A stretch of DNA of 64,000 nucleotides from Malus domestica (Eukaryota > Streptophyta > Magnoliopsida > Rosales > Rosaceae). The translations under genes were made by a program, and so were the position numbers. Below, one piece after another: positions 45,985 to 57,531 of this stretch (positions within the stretch are counted from its first letter, which is position 1; each line of letters starts with the position of its first letter). The notes below the pieces were generated by a model. It saw only the letters and a program-made list of their open reading frames with translations, searched no databases and was not told where the DNA came from. The stretch lies in the NCBI RefSeq assembly GCF_042453785.1, contig NC_091677.1:8713501-8777500 (forward strand). Reading direction: 5' to 3'.

Positions 45985-47138
45985 TTCAAGTGGTTGTGGT
46001 AGGCCCTTTAATAACAAACATAGGGACTACATTGATTATTTGATCCAGCTTTTTTGCCATCATCATTGACTTCCTCTATTAATAAATACACCTGAATGGA
46101 AAATCATAACAAAAAATATATTAATGAAACGTTAAGAAAAAAATACAAAATACATAAAGTCTATCATTATGCAAGTTGCAAAGTAAAGAGTATATACCAA
46201 ACAATTATAAAATGATTGTACCTAAATATGTGTACCAAAGTATGTGCACCGAAGTATATAAATGTACCGAAATATAGTACCTAAACATGTGTACCGAAAT
46301 ATATGTATCAAGCATGTGTACCAAAACATGTGTACCGAAACATATGTATCGAAATATTGGATGAAGTACATGTACCAAAATGTATGTACCTATATAGTTC
46401 TCAAAAGTATAATGTAGCTATACGAAAAAAAGGCTTCTTGTTGAGATCACTATTGTTGTGAAAAATAGAAAAAAAAGGCTTCATATATTAGGTATAACAA
46501 TCACCAAATGGAAAATTTCATTCAGATTAATAGATTTTTTTGAAGCAATTCAAACTAGAAGATGCAAAATAAAAAATCATGAAGTCCAAGTTTTTATTTC
46601 GGAGATTGAAAGGGAGTTTATGGAGATAATGTGAGCCTTTGGCCGATGCTATGGAGAGGAGTGGTGGTCACCGACTCACCATGGAGCAATATGGCTGGTT
46701 GTCTTGTAGGAGGGAGAGAGGGAGAGAGTGAGAGAGAGATCGAGAGTGAGAGGGAGAGAGAGGATCATCACCTTATATCAAATGAGTAATAAATTCTACA
46801 AAATTTCTCAAATGAGTAATAAATTAAATGCAAATATTTGAATTTCAAATGAGTAATAAATTTTGCAACATCTCTCATAAAAACAATTATTGTTCACGAG
46901 GTTAGAATTGGAAAAAAGAAAACCATAAAATCAATGTAAAATGGGTAAAAATGACATGGAATATGCATGATGACATGTAAAGCGGATCAAGAGACTAAAT
47001 TCAATTCTTAATCTTATACCAGGTGTTAATCAAAAGTTGAACTTATTCAAGGATTAGACTCTAATTTCCTTTCTTCTTCTTTTTTATCACTTTAAACACT
47101 TTGTGTGCCATGGTTTGTAACATATTTATGCTATCATT
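45985..47138. other. No gene; degenerate minisatellite and GA-rich tract
   Basis: At 46185-46395 a degenerate unit around TGTACCGAAATATATG / CATGTGTACCAAAA repeats about 12 times. At 46693-46765 there is a (GA)n-rich tract. Confidence 0.6.
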
Positions 47139-47290
47139 ATGGTCTTCCAAAGTGACAAGGGTAATAAATATGTGAATCAATCATTCTCTACCTTGTGTCA
47201 TGAACATGGTATCGAACAACAATATTCTCTCTCCCCCCCCCAACAAAAACAACAAAATGAGCTTGCTGAACTGAAACATCAGCACATTAC
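47139..47290 (+). pseudogene. Retrotransposon integrase fragment
   Basis: The frame reads FQSDKGNKYVNQSFSTLCHE and HGIEQQYSLSPPQQKQQNEL. This corresponds to the SDxGxEY...HGI...PQQNGLAE region of a copia-type integrase core, with several substitutions at conserved positions. No other part of the element is attached. Confidence 0.6.
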
Positions 47291-47669
47291 TGAATCCTTA
47301 ATAGGCACGCCCTCCCATTATCCAGAAACACAAAAAATAAGATTTTGTTGCCATGATTTGTAAGAATTGTGTGAAAAATAGGGCATACAAGAAAGCAAAA
47401 ACAACGGTGAGATTGCATAAACGAAGGTTCAAACTATGAAACACAAAGTAAATATGATATTCATATGCATAATTTGTTTCGTCTGTACTCTTTTGGATGT
47501 TTTGACAATTTTCGAAGGGAATCAACACATTCTGTTGTTTTACAATCTTGGAGTCCAGGTTTTAATTCAAGAATTGAGAAGGTGACTCTTTTAGAATGAT
47601 AGTTGTGGCTCCACCCCTCCATGAATTACAAACCCCTCAGAAGGAACCATTTTCGGCCAGAAATGGTGC

Positions 47670-47905
47670 CACTAGGGATGGCAATTTAATCCGTCAAACC
47701 CGATCCTCGTAGGTAACCGATCCGAACGGTTCAATTTTGGGGATCAAATTTTGGGTTTTTTACGGTTATGGGTAACCGTTGGGTAAATTGTTTGGGTTCG
47801 GGTTCGGTTATGGTTATAGGGGTATCCGCCCCGAACCCGTACCCGAACCTGCCCCGTTTTCATTATTTAATAAAAAATATAAATATTTATTATTTATATT
47901 TTTTT
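47670..47905. mobile_element. hAT-type element, left-end fragment
   Basis: It starts TAGGGATGGCAATTT and contains GGTAACCG / CGGTTATGGGTAACCG and GGGTTCGGGTTCGG motifs, typical of plant hAT-derived repeats. The matching right end is not found within 1 kb. Confidence 0.5.
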
Positions 47906-49789
47906 ATAAAAAGAATGAAAGGTCTCCAAGGGTCTTGAGGGATTCTGGCTGGGAGACTCCAAAGGTCTTGAGCATCAATTGAGGGATTTTGGCTGGGAGA
48001 CTCCAAAGGTCTTGAGCATGCAAGACTTCAAAGGTCTCTCACTCTAACTTTATTCCAAAAATTTTAATGCTTTCAATCAATCATGGAATGTGGAAGAACT
48101 TAAAAGCCAGAAAAGATTGTTCAATACTTCAAATTTGGGGAGAAAAACCTATTTGTTCTCTTTTACAAATTAGCAGCAGCATATATTGCTTCAAGAATCA
48201 AGCCTTCAACCTTTTGCGAATCTCCAAGTTTCTGAATCCATCAATGGGTATGTTTTCTTCAAATTATTCTTCTTTTGGGGTTGAAAATTCGGTAGTAGAA
48301 AATTCTATGTCCGATTCCATGTTTTCTTCAAATTATTCTTCGAATAAAGGTCTACCCAATTTTATGTCCCTTGATGAGGTAGCGGACCGTTACAAAACTC
48401 TATTCACTTAATCAATACACTTCTATCAAAATAATGATTATGTCTACTCAAATTCTTACATCTTGAACATTATATATGATCATGCTCTACAATGAGTAGC
48501 CCGTTCTGGCAAGGCTGTACCCTGTTATTTCTAAAGTGCAAAGTTGACCTGGTAATAAAGATGCCTTACATTTAAGAAACTAAGCGTAGATAACGGCTTA
48601 GATGAGAAGTTTTTAGTTCACCATCTTGATATTCGATACACCCAATTGGTATAGTATGCCACTGTCTCACAGTAGTTTAGAAATTACCATTGCTGCAACC
48701 CATTGTGAGGATAAGTCTACCCCTCCCCCTTAGCGTAAATAGTATAGTTTGTTAAAAAAAAACATTTGACAACTAATTTAATCACATTATTATCCGCGTG
48801 CGAATGACTTTTTTTATAACCTGCATTACAAGCCTCTTAAGATGTTTTGAATATGTTTAAAAATAGCGAAATTGAATCACATTATTGCTAGCCTATTGTA
48901 AGGTACTAATTTAAAATAATAATAATAATAATAATAATTATTATTATTATTAAAAAAAACTGTTAAAATAACGAAAATGCCCCTGCCTGATTTGATGTAT
49001 TATTTTGGAATGCATTTGAAGTTTTTTGTCTTGAGTTCATTTTTGTCCAAATCTTTTTGTTGAAGATTGGTGACACCAAAATCACTATTTACCTTTTCCA
49101 TTCTCTTTATACATAGATAGATTATGCAACCCAATATCATTTCTATCCATAAATGATGTGACCCATCAACGAAAATTGAAGGAAAATTTTTAGAGATGAA
49201 GGAAGAAGAAAACAAAGAAAGTGGCTAGCAGCCAGTAGGAGGAAGAGAGAGTCAGACATTCAAAGAGGTCCATGGATTTGAAATCTTAAGGTGTGAGGTA
49301 GGATTCTAATTGATCTTGGTTATATACACTTCTTGCTCTCCAATCCCACAAAATCCATAATTTAATGAAATCCTACAAAATCTTTAGCTTTTTCATACAC
49401 CTACATTGGATGAACTTTAAAAATGACTATTAAAATCTCGACTAACTACACCTAGATTTTCATAGATTTTAAAAATTCTTTAGTTGACTACACTAGGATT
49501 TTAAAATCTATTTAAATTCTCTAAAATTTAAGTTTGACTACACCTCCTTAAATAGTTTAAAAGAATTAATTATTTTGTATAATTCATGTGGCACGGCTTT
49601 ATTAGGTTTATAGTCCCATATATATGCCAGAGCAACAAACAAACAAAGGTATAACGGAAGGATCACATTGGTGATGGAAATTCAAACATAGGGACTACAT
49701 TGATTAATTTTCATTGCTATGGACCAAATTAAAGACTTATACTAATATGAGGGACCATTTTGATTAAAAAAGCATCTAAAATTTTTAAG
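47906..49789. other. No confirmed gene; short repeats
   Basis: A direct repeat (GGCTGGGAGACTCCAAAGGTCTTGAGCAT, about 55-bp period) lies at 47945-48020. A 114-codon plus-strand frame at 48067-48411 repeats MFSSNYSS twice but is not recognised. An (ATA)n/(ATT)n palindromic microsatellite is at 48916-48955. Confidence 0.45.
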
Positions 49790-50090
49790 TAATGCCTCAT
49801 CCAAATGTGTGCTCCAACATTTTAACCACGGGATTTCAACACTTTCAATTAGGGCATTCAAATCAGAATGTGATGATCCTCCTTTCTCAATAGCCCTCTT
49901 TGCCTGCTCTGCAAGTTCCCAAGCTCTACTTCTCATTTCCTCTGCTTCCGAACCCATCATAATCTTCCTTACAGCTTTATCAACAGCTTTCTCCTTTCTC
50001 AATAGGTATACTCTTTCTGAATTGGAATCCTTGATTTTTTTTGTAGTAGTTGCTTCAATGTGGTTGAATTGAAGGCAAAACCTTGGCAGA
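49790..50090 (-). pseudogene. UDP-glycosyltransferase (UGT73-like) C-terminal fragment
   Basis: The minus strand reads KAVDKAVRKIMMGSEAEEMR, SRAWELAEQAKRAIEKGG and SSHSDLNALIES. This is the C-terminal helix region of plant family-1 glycosyltransferases of the UGT73 type, which transfer sugar from UDP-sugars to small molecules. The PSPG sugar-donor box and everything upstream are absent. The end after ALIES departs from the family. Confidence 0.78.
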
Positions 50091-50138
50091 TAGTTGTGAC
50101 TTGTGAGCAGCAAAAATATACAAAGCATAACAACATCA

Positions 50139-50181
50139 GTCCCACATCGACGCTGCGCGGAACCACAACAGCCTATATATA
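50139..50181 (+). promoter_or_regulatory. snRNA-type promoter: USE and TATA, Pol III spacing
   Basis: The upstream sequence element GTCCCACATCG (50139-50149) matches the plant consensus RTCCCACATCG, and TATATATA lies at 50174-50181. The 24-bp gap equals the short spacing known for plant Pol III snRNA genes (U6, U3), not the roughly 34-bp Pol II spacing. Confidence 0.88.
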
Positions 50182-50202
50182 GTCATTTCCGTACTCACAA
50201 TT

Positions 50203-50383
50203 CTTACGTTACTTGAACAGGATCTGTTCTATAGATTGTACCTCTGTATCCTTGATTCTTAAGGAGACAAGAATCTCAATCTGGTGGATGAACCATGACC
50301 GTGCGATCAGAACGTGATTAACAGCCCTGTGATGCTTGGAGTGGTCACACTGTTGTCCTACAGACCCCGCCTTCCCAACTCTG
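50203..50383 (+). ncRNA. U3 small nucleolar RNA
   Basis: ACTTGAACAGGATCTGTTCT followed by ATAG is the highly conserved box A'/A region of plant U3, which pairs with the pre-rRNA during 18S processing. Further conserved parts are GGTGGATGAACCATG (box B/C region), CCCTGTGATGCTTGGAGTGG and TGTTGTCCTACAGACCCCGC. A USE and TATA lie upstream at Pol III spacing and a T8 run lies just downstream. The first few bases differ from the ACGACCTT start that I recall, so the exact 5' end (about 50200-50206) is uncertain. The gene could be functional or a recent pseudogene. Confidence 0.87.
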
Positions 50384-50391
50384 TTTTTTTT
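50384..50391 (+). terminator. Pol III terminator of U3 gene
   Basis: A run of eight T residues immediately follows the CCAACTCTG end of the U3 sequence. Confidence 0.8.
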
Positions 50392-50836
50392 GTGTGTAAA
50401 ATTTCATATTCTTCTTCAATTCTTTATTCACTTGCTGCCTTTTGGTTAAAATACACATACCGTCCGATCACAGGCATTCCAATCGCCGTGTAGAAAATAC
50501 TTCCAATATATTTCTTTGATTTCTACATAAGATTATAAAGAATAAAATACAAAATTGTGAACAAATGGAACATATAAAACTAGAATTACATGATGCACAA
50601 CAAACATTGCATGATAAAAACACATAAGTAAATTACGTCTCAATCCTTCGAGGGTGGATGTAATCCGTCTTGCTTGGGAGGGATTGAAAGAGTGCTTTCG
50701 AGCATAGACGAGAGATCATGCATCTGTGACATTATTCTCTCCACATCGTCAGATTTTGACCCTGCTCTTACGCCGGAAACATCTCCGCCCTCCACCACAT
50801 CTTCAGATTTTTTTTTTCATCGTTAGTGCTTGCATC

Positions 50837-50882
50837 TCCCCACTTAGTGGGAAAAGGCTTTGTTGTTGTTGTTGTTGTTGTT
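50837..50882 (+). mobile_element. 46-bp RTE 3'-tail insertion with 15-bp target duplication
   Basis: Only the last bases of the RTE are present: CCCCACTTAGTGGGAAAAGG, then CTTT and six or seven GTT. GTTAGTGCTTGCATC flanks both sides (50822-50836, 50883-50897; the GTT may belong to the tail, leaving 12 bp). It lies in the last exon of the DSPP-like gene and brings an in-frame TAA. Confidence 0.93.
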
Positions 50883-51520
50883 GTTAGTGCTTGCATCAGC
50901 CAACCTAAACACGCAACAGAAAAAGGAGTTAACATAGGTTCTTTAAAGAACGAGCACAAGTATTTTCCATGAAGCTTCACGTATTACATTATTGAAAACG
51001 GCAAATTAGCATTCCACGGTGATTCGAAACAGGATTCTGCAGCTATAATAGCACCGATAAACGTTGGCTTATACACACACCTGTCTAATACAGAAGGCTC
51101 TGGCTGCACTCTGTCCACTTCAGTTGAACTGTTGGAACTGTTAAATGCTCCTGCTGAGAAATCTGGTTGCAAAAAGCTACCAAAATCCAAGTCACCGGAG
51201 CTGCTAGTGCCGAACAAATTTATTTCTGAAGTGTGGTCAACAGCTGCCGTCTGATTAATACTTTGTTTTACAGAATTATCTGCAAGATTTGATGCATTCT
51301 TGGAGCTAGCAAAATCATTCCAAGCATCGAATGAATCACCATCCGCATCAGTAGTCTTATTATCAAGAGCCTTGTTGCTAGTGGTCTGCAATTGGTTGTC
51401 TTGAACCCAATCCACAACACTTTGTTTAACAGAACTATCCACAAGATTTGGTGCATTACTCGAGCTTGTGAAATCATTCCAAGCATCAAACGAATCATCA
51501 TTCTCCACAGTAGTCTTACC

Positions 51521-51984
51521 TGTTAGGAATGTCGGTACAAGCCAAAGACAATGCTTGATGAATACAAGAAAGTATAACACACATTTTCTATCACTCTAAA
51601 CTTCACTCACACACAATGTGTAGTGGAACACTCTCACTCTCAAACTTGAAGTGGAACAACTCTTATAACCCTCACTCTTGGAGTGGAACACTCTTACTTT
51701 GTTTTTTCACATCTCATGATACATACATGCACCCCTATTTATAATTGAGTTTTGCCGACTTATACACAAGCCCATCGACTTAGGCTTGCATGACAGCCTC
51801 AATATTATTCAAACAGCTAGAACTTTCTAGCTTATGCATGCACTCCACCGACATGCATATTTGGACCAGATTTTTCTAGTTCCTTGGCATTTGATAAGAT
51901 GCTAGAATTTTCTAGCATCCATCCTTTATAATGGGTTGGACCTTTAATGTCTTTATCATGGGCTGGACGCATGGTATACCAACA
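51521..51984 (-). repeat. Copia 3' LTR (left copy)
   Basis: 464 bp, TGTTAGGAATG to ATGGTATACCAACA on the plus strand. Confidence 0.93.
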
Positions 51985-52003
51985 ATCTCCCCCTCCAGTC
52001 CAT
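51985..52003 (-). other. Copia polypurine tract
   Basis: The minus strand reads GACTGGAGGGGGAGATT directly before the 3' LTR. Confidence 0.8.
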
Positions 52004-52173
52004 GAGGGAGGAATTCCAATCATGACTCCAAGTTACCTGGAGTCCATCCCAGCAGCCTTAATGCAGAATTCCAACTTTGATTTTGTGACTACCTTTGTCA
52101 ACATGTCTGAAGAATTATTATCGGTATGACTCTTCTTCAGCTGTAGCAACTTGTTCTCGATAGCGTCTCTAAT

Positions 52174-54969
52174 TCAGTGATAATGAATATCAATGTGCTT
52201 GGTGCGTGAATGATATGTAGTATTCTTGCTCAAATCCAGAGCATTCTGACTATCACAATAAACGCCATAATCACTTTGCTTCAAACCTAACTCTTGGAGA
52301 AACCGCTTCAGCCACAATAACTCCTTGCATGCTTCTGTAGCGGCTATGTATTCAGCCTCAGTTGTGGACAAAGCAACAGACTTTTGCAACTTGGATTGCC
52401 AAGACACGGCTCCCCCTACAAAAGTAAACAAGTACCCATACATAGATTTTCTACCATCCAGGTCACCTCCCATGTTAGCATTTGTAAATCCTTCCAAGAT
52501 TGGTTTGGAATCGCCAAAGCACAAGCACATCTTAGAAGTCCCCTTTAAATATCTGAGAATCCACTTAACAGCTTCCCAGTGGTCCTTCCCTGGATTAGAG
52601 AGAAACCTGCTCACCACACCTACTGCATGAGCAATATCTGGCCGTGTGCACACCATTGCATACATGATACTTCCTACTGCTGAAGAGTAGGGAACAACTG
52701 CCATTTTCTCCTTTTCTTCATATGTTTTTGGACACGACTCTTTGCTCAACTTGATATGATTGGCTAAAGGTGAGCTTACCGATTTAGCTGCTTTCATGTT
52801 GAACCTTTCAAGCACCCGTTCAACATACTTTTCTTGTGACAGCCACAACTTCTTGGATTTTCTGTCACGTATTATCTCCATGCCCAAAATCTGCTTGGCT
52901 GGCCCTAAGTCCTTCATGTCAAAGGACTTAGATAACTCTTCTTTGAGCTTTGTAATCATAGAAGCATCTTGACCGACAATCAACATGTCATCAACATAAA
53001 GCAATAAAATGATGAATTTACCTCCAGAAAATTGTTTGATATAGACACAAGAGTTAGCATGAGTTCTCTTGTACCCATTACTCACCATGAATGAGTTGAA
53101 CTTCTTATTCCACTGTCTCGGAGCCCGCTTAAGACCATATAAGCTTTTCTTGAGCTTGCACACCAAAGTTTCTTTACCTTTGACTTCAAAGCCTTTGGGT
53201 TGCTCCATATATATCTCCTCTTCTAAGTTGCCATGGAGAAATACAGTTTTAACGTCTAACTGCTCGAGCTCAAGATCCATGCTTGCTGCCATACCAAGGA
53301 TAACTCGAATGGAAGTCATCTTCACCACCGGTGAGAAAATCTCATCAAAGTCAACTCCTTTCTTTTGACCAAAACCTTTGACAACCAAACGAGCCTTGTA
53401 CCTTGTCATGTTGTCGTCCCTTTTCAATTTGAATACCCACTTGTTTTTCAATGCTTTTCTGCCCTTTGGAAGCTCCACCAACTCATAGGTATCATTTTTT
53501 AATAAGGAATTCATCTTTAACTCCATTGCCTTCATCCATTTATCACTGTCATTATGAGCTTTGGCCTCCTCATAAGTTTCAGGCTCTCCATAATTAGTCA
53601 ACATGATATACTCTGATGAAGAATACTTGGTAGATGGTCTTCGACTTCTGCTGGATCTTCTGACCTGATCTTCATGCTCTTGCAGGGTTGGAGGCTCCCC
53701 CTGATTGGGTTCTTCTTGAATCTGCTCTTCTTGACTAGGCTCCCCTTGATCAGCATTATCTGGTTCTGCATGCACTTCATTGGCAGCTGCTTCAGGGATG
53801 TCATCGTGACTTTCTTCATTTGAAGTTAATGGATCAACTCCTCTGATTGCGCCATCTGGTTGTGTCTCTTTATCCGAATCCCCAATTGTTTGATCTTCAT
53901 AAAAGACCACGTCTCTACTTCGGATAAACTTCTTCTGGTATGGGTCCCATAATCTGTAACCAAAATCTTCACCGCCATAACCAAGAAAGATGCACGATGT
54001 AGCTTTGTAGTCTAACTTCGATCTCTGCTATTTGGGCACATGCACAAAAGCTTTGCAGCCAAACACCTTCAGATGAGAGTAAGACACATCATTACCAGTC
54101 CATACTCTCTCCGGAACATCAAGACCTAATGGTACTGATGGAGATCGGTTGATCAAATAGCAGGCTGTCTTTACAGCTTCACCCCAGAACTGCTTAGATA
54201 ACTTTGCAGTCCTCAGCATACACCTGACTTTCTCCATGATGGTTCGGTTCATTCTTTCAGCAACGCCGTTATGTTGTGGAGTTCCAAGAACTGTCTTCTC
54301 ATGACGTATGCCATGTTTCACACAATACTCTCTAAACTGGTAAGATGTGTACTCACCGCCGTTGTCGCTACGAAGGCACTTGAGAGGTTTCCCAATTTCC
54401 CTCTCCACCATGGCATGGAACTCCTGGAATGTCTGAAACACCTGGTCTTTGGATTTCAACAAATACACCCAAACCTTTCGTGAAGCATCATCAATATAAG
54501 TAACAAAATATTTATTTCTTCCAAGTGACTCAACTTCCATGGGACCACACACATCTGAATAAACAAGATCTAACAAATTTCCTTTCTTTGTAGATGGAAC
54601 CGAAAAACTAATTCTTTTTTGTTTTCCGAATAAACAGTGCTCACAAGAGTTTAACGACGTACCTTTGGCAAAGGGAATGTGAGACTTCTTTGCCAAAACT
54701 TGTAGGCCTTTCTCGCTCATGTGGCTTAGCCTCTTATGCCACAAATCTAGAGATGAGTCCTCCACAGCATTCAACTCACCTTTCAAAATCTTGGCATTTG
54801 ACCGGTACAACGTACAACAAAGTCGTACTCTTGCTACCACCATTAAGCCTTTAGTAAGCTTCAATTTTCCTTTGCCAATATGGTGATAATAACCTTGTCG
54901 ATCAAGGGTACCAATGGATATCAGATTGAGACGTATATCAGGAATATGTCTCACATCTTTCAACATCAA
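52174..54969 (-). pseudogene. Copia Pol: integrase, reverse transcriptase and RNase H
   Basis: The first frame (54969-54028) holds the GAG-pre-integrase motif LWHKRLSHMSEKGL, the zinc-binding pair C-x-x-C in NSCEHCLFGK, and the integrase core with DVCGPM, CLRSDNGGEYTS and TPQHNGVAERMNRT. A TAG at 54030-54028 replaces a sense codon (HVPK*QRSKLD), and the same frame continues. RT (53910-52174) has YKARLVVKGFGQ, QLDVKTVFLHGNL, LKKSLYGLKRAPRQW and catalytic YVDDMLIVG. RNase H has STTEAEYIAATEACKE. A TGA at 52174 replaces the expected Trp of HYHWIRDAI. The catalytic residues are intact, so the decay is recent. Confidence 0.92.
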
Positions 54970-54989
54970 CTGGCAGCCGAGATTAGTTC

Positions 54990-55247
54990 TTAGGCAAATA
55001 TCACCAATTCCAAGAATTTGGAATAGCTTTCATTCCCCATCTTCACTATGCCAAAGTCACTTTCTTTGTATGTACTGAAGAACTCCCGTTTGGACGTAGC
55101 ATGGAAGGAAGCTCCATTATCAAAGATCCATTCAATGTCTCTGTTAGAGTTACCTATATGCAGACAATCACTAACAGACAATATTTCTGGTACATCACCA
55201 CATATGACAGCGGTGGTATTGCCAGTATCATCTTTCTTCTGATTGTT
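54990..55247 (-). pseudogene. Copia protease region
   Basis: IEWIFDNGASFHATSKREFF carries the aspartic protease site, with DNGA where D(S/T)GA is usual. A one-base loss near 55020 shifts the frame before the integrase part. A TGA at 55247-55245 separates it from Gag. Confidence 0.8.
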
Positions 55248-55995
55248 TCATTCCCTTTGCTCTCTCTTCCAAACTTGACAATTTTTCTTCATATGGCCTT
55301 CTTTGCCACAATGGTGGCATGCACCCCTGAACCTTGACTTGGATCGGCTAGGACTCCTGCCATGATCTCTAGGCCCTCTACTCTTGCTTCTTCCGCGGTT
55401 CTCTGTGACAAATACTTGGCTGCTATCTGTGCCAGAAGTCTTTCTCCTTGTTTCTTCATTGAGCATGCTATTTTTAACATTATCAAGAGTAAGAACACCA
55501 TTAGAAGCAGAGTTACTTATACTCACCACAAAGGTCTCCCAACTGTCTGGCAAGGATCCAAGTAACAAGAGCGCTTGTAGCTCGTCCTCAATCGTCATTT
55601 TCATAGTAGCCAACTGGTTGATGATATTCTGGAAATTGTTCAAGTGTTCTGCTACACTTAAACCATCCTTGTACTTCACATTGATGAGCTCTTTGATTAA
55701 GAAGGCTTTCTTGGCTGGGGTCTTCTTCTCAAACAATGACTCAAGCTTCGTCCAAAACTCGTGGGCATTGGTTTCATTAGACACATGGTGAAAAACACTA
55801 TCGTCCACCCATTGTCTAATTGTGCCAATAGTCTTGTGATTCATCTTCTTCCACTCGGCATCCGACATGCTCTCGGATTTAGCGGCATCTCCTTCAATTG
55901 GCTCATGCAGATCCTTGCAATAGAGAATGTCCTTTATCCTTGGCTTCCATGTTACCCAATTGGAGTTGGTGAGTTTGATCATAGTGCCACTTCCT
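55248..55995 (-). pseudogene. Copia Gag
   Basis: I place the start at MEGSGTMIKLTNSNWVTWKP, shortly after the primer site; the open frame extends into the LTR but is not translated there by normal logic. UBN2-type capsid phrases (KDILYCKDLHEPIEG, AKKAFLIKELINVKYKDG, LLLLGSLPDSWETFV) precede a basic region and the zinc knuckle CHHCGKEGHMKKNC. It ends at a TGA that looks like a Gly-to-stop change in a once-continuous Gag-Pol frame. Confidence 0.88.
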
Positions 55996-56021
55996 TCCAT
56001 CTCGTAGTAAGAGCCAACCGG

Positions 56022-56033
56022 GCTCTGATACCA
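56022..56033 (-). other. Copia primer-binding site (initiator Met tRNA)
   Basis: The minus strand reads TGGTATCAGAGC two bases inside the 5' LTR, a perfect match to the standard plant iMet primer site. Confidence 0.95.
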
Positions 56034-56035
56034 CT

Positions 56036-56500
56036 TGTTATGAATGTCGGTACAAGCCAAAGACAATGCTTGATGAATACAAGAAAGTATAACATACACT
56101 TTCTATCACTCTAAACTTCACTCACACACAATGTGTAGTGGAACACTCTTACTCTCAAACTTGAAGTGGAACAACTCTTATAACCCTCACTCTTGGAGTG
56201 GAACACTCTTACTTCGTTTTTTCACATCTCATGATACATACATACACCCCTATTTATAATTGAGTTTTGCTGACTTATACACAAGCCCATCGACTTAGGC
56301 TTGCATGATAGCCTCAATATTATTCAAACAGCTAGAACTTTCTAGCTTATGCATGCACTCCACCGACATGCATATTTGGACCAGATTTTTCTAGTTCCTT
56401 GGCATTTGATAAGATGCTAGAATTTTCTAGCATTCATCCTTTATAATGGGTTGGACCTTTAATGTCTTTCATCATGGGCTGGACGCATGGTATACTAACA
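56036..56500 (-). repeat. Copia 5' LTR (right copy)
   Basis: 465 bp, TGTTATGAATG to ATGGTATACTAACA on the plus strand. Confidence 0.93.
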
Positions 56501-56809
56501 TTACCATCAAGATCCTTGTTGCTAGTGATCTGCAACTGGTTGTCTTGAACCCAATCGACACCATCAGGAAAAGAGTTATTCACATTTTCAGCTATTCCAC
56601 CCTTCACCTCAGCAAGGATTTCCAACCGTTCAGGCTCTCCAGAAAACCCAGAGTTGGAAACGCCCAACAGATCATCTTGAAACCAGTCGGAGGATGCAGA
56701 CCCAGTCACACTATGGTTTGATTTTTCATTCATTGAGTCCACTACAGATCCAAATACCGTGCCTATGCGGGCAGAAAAATCCACCGTGGAACCCACAAAG
56801 GCGTCAAGG

Positions 56810-56950
56810 GATTTTGATTCTTGGGGAAGGCTTTCAGAAGCTTGAGAGAGACTTTCAGAAGCTTGATAGAGGCTTTCAGAAGCTTGAGAGAGGCTTTCAG
56901 AAGCTCGAGGAAGGATTTCAGAAGCTAGAGGAAGGGTTTCAGAAGCTTGT
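56810..56950 (-). repeat. 21-bp coding repeats in the DSPP-like gene
   Basis: About seven tandem units encode (S/L/Y/P)QASESL-type heptads. The DNA unit is close to GCTTGAGAGAGGCTTTCAGAA on the plus strand. Variation in copy number would change length without shifting frame. Confidence 0.88.
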
Positions 56951-57362
56951 GATTCAGAAGCAGCAAACTGAAAACTTGCCGCCCAACCAGAATCACCACT
57001 CTCTCCTTCAGTAGTCTGCACAACTGTCTCAAAAGGCTTTACATTCTCAAACAACCTAAGAGTTTCATGACCTTGGAAACTCTCTTTACCGACAATCTGT
57101 GTGCTAGACCCGAACAACTCTTCGGAATTACTCGAAGAACCATCTTTCTTTCCTCAAAGAAAAAGTTGTCGAGATTGACTCCAGCCAAATCTGGTAATTT
57201 GAGCAGATTGGGGATCTCATTTGGGAGATCAGTCTCAATTTTCTCTCGCTTAGAGGTCCATTTTATTTCAAGATTTAAGAGATCAGATAGACTTAACTCA
57301 TCATTCCGCGCAGTCTGTGCTCTGTTTAATTCATTTGCTCTAACAGGTAAATCCACTATCTT

Positions 57363-57531
57363 CTGCAAACCAAAGTCTAAAACTTTATCGAGTATTCAAG
57401 AAGCCCCACAAAATTAATTTCAAAGTCTCTACATTGACGAGAGGACAATAAACCTCATTTCTAGCAAACGAAAGATAGGCAAACAAAACTATAATTTCCC
57501 ACTTAGATGATATGGTTGCGGAATAAATGGA
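57363..57531 (-). other. Intron remnant of the DSPP-like gene
   Basis: Non-coding sequence between the exon acceptor and the tail of the second RTE composite. Confidence 0.5.

Larger units (their letters stand above)
51521..56500 (-). mobile_element. Ty1/copia retrotransposon, near-complete, target duplication TTACC
   Basis: LTRs lie at 51521-51984 and 56036-56500, with TTACC at 51516-51520 and 56501-56505. Coding is on the minus strand. Order: 5' LTR (right), primer site, Gag, protease, integrase, RT-RNase H, polypurine tract, 3' LTR (left). The integrase-before-RT order defines copia, and the proteins resemble the Tork/TNT1-94 type. By eye the LTRs differ at about eleven positions. Excising the element and one TTACC restores the host exon frame (DLDGKTTVEN), so it landed inside a reading frame. 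Confidence 0.95.
50640..57362 (-). pseudogene. DSPP-like acidic repeat protein gene, split by a copia element and a mini RTE insertion
   Basis: The large exon starts after an acceptor at 57364 (KIVDLPVRANELNRAQTARN, LSLSDLLNLEIKWTSKREKI, NLLKLPDLAGVNLDNFFFEE) and runs to 56506. It resumes at 51520 and ends at a donor at 51081. The last exon (50904-50640) reads LADAST...VVEGGDVSGVRAGSKSDD, VERIMSQMHDLSSMLESTLS and IPPKQDG...SKD. Repeats: seven-residue SQASESL units, and a duplicated DWVQDNQLQ-TTSNK...DSFDAWNDF block. Lesions: the copia insert, a one-base gain near 57150, an A-run (10 A) near 50808 that shifts the frame, and a 46-bp RTE insert adding TAA. It resembles plant 'dentin sialophosphoprotein-like' proteins of unknown function. 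Upstream exons are cut off by the RTE composite. Confidence 0.8.
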
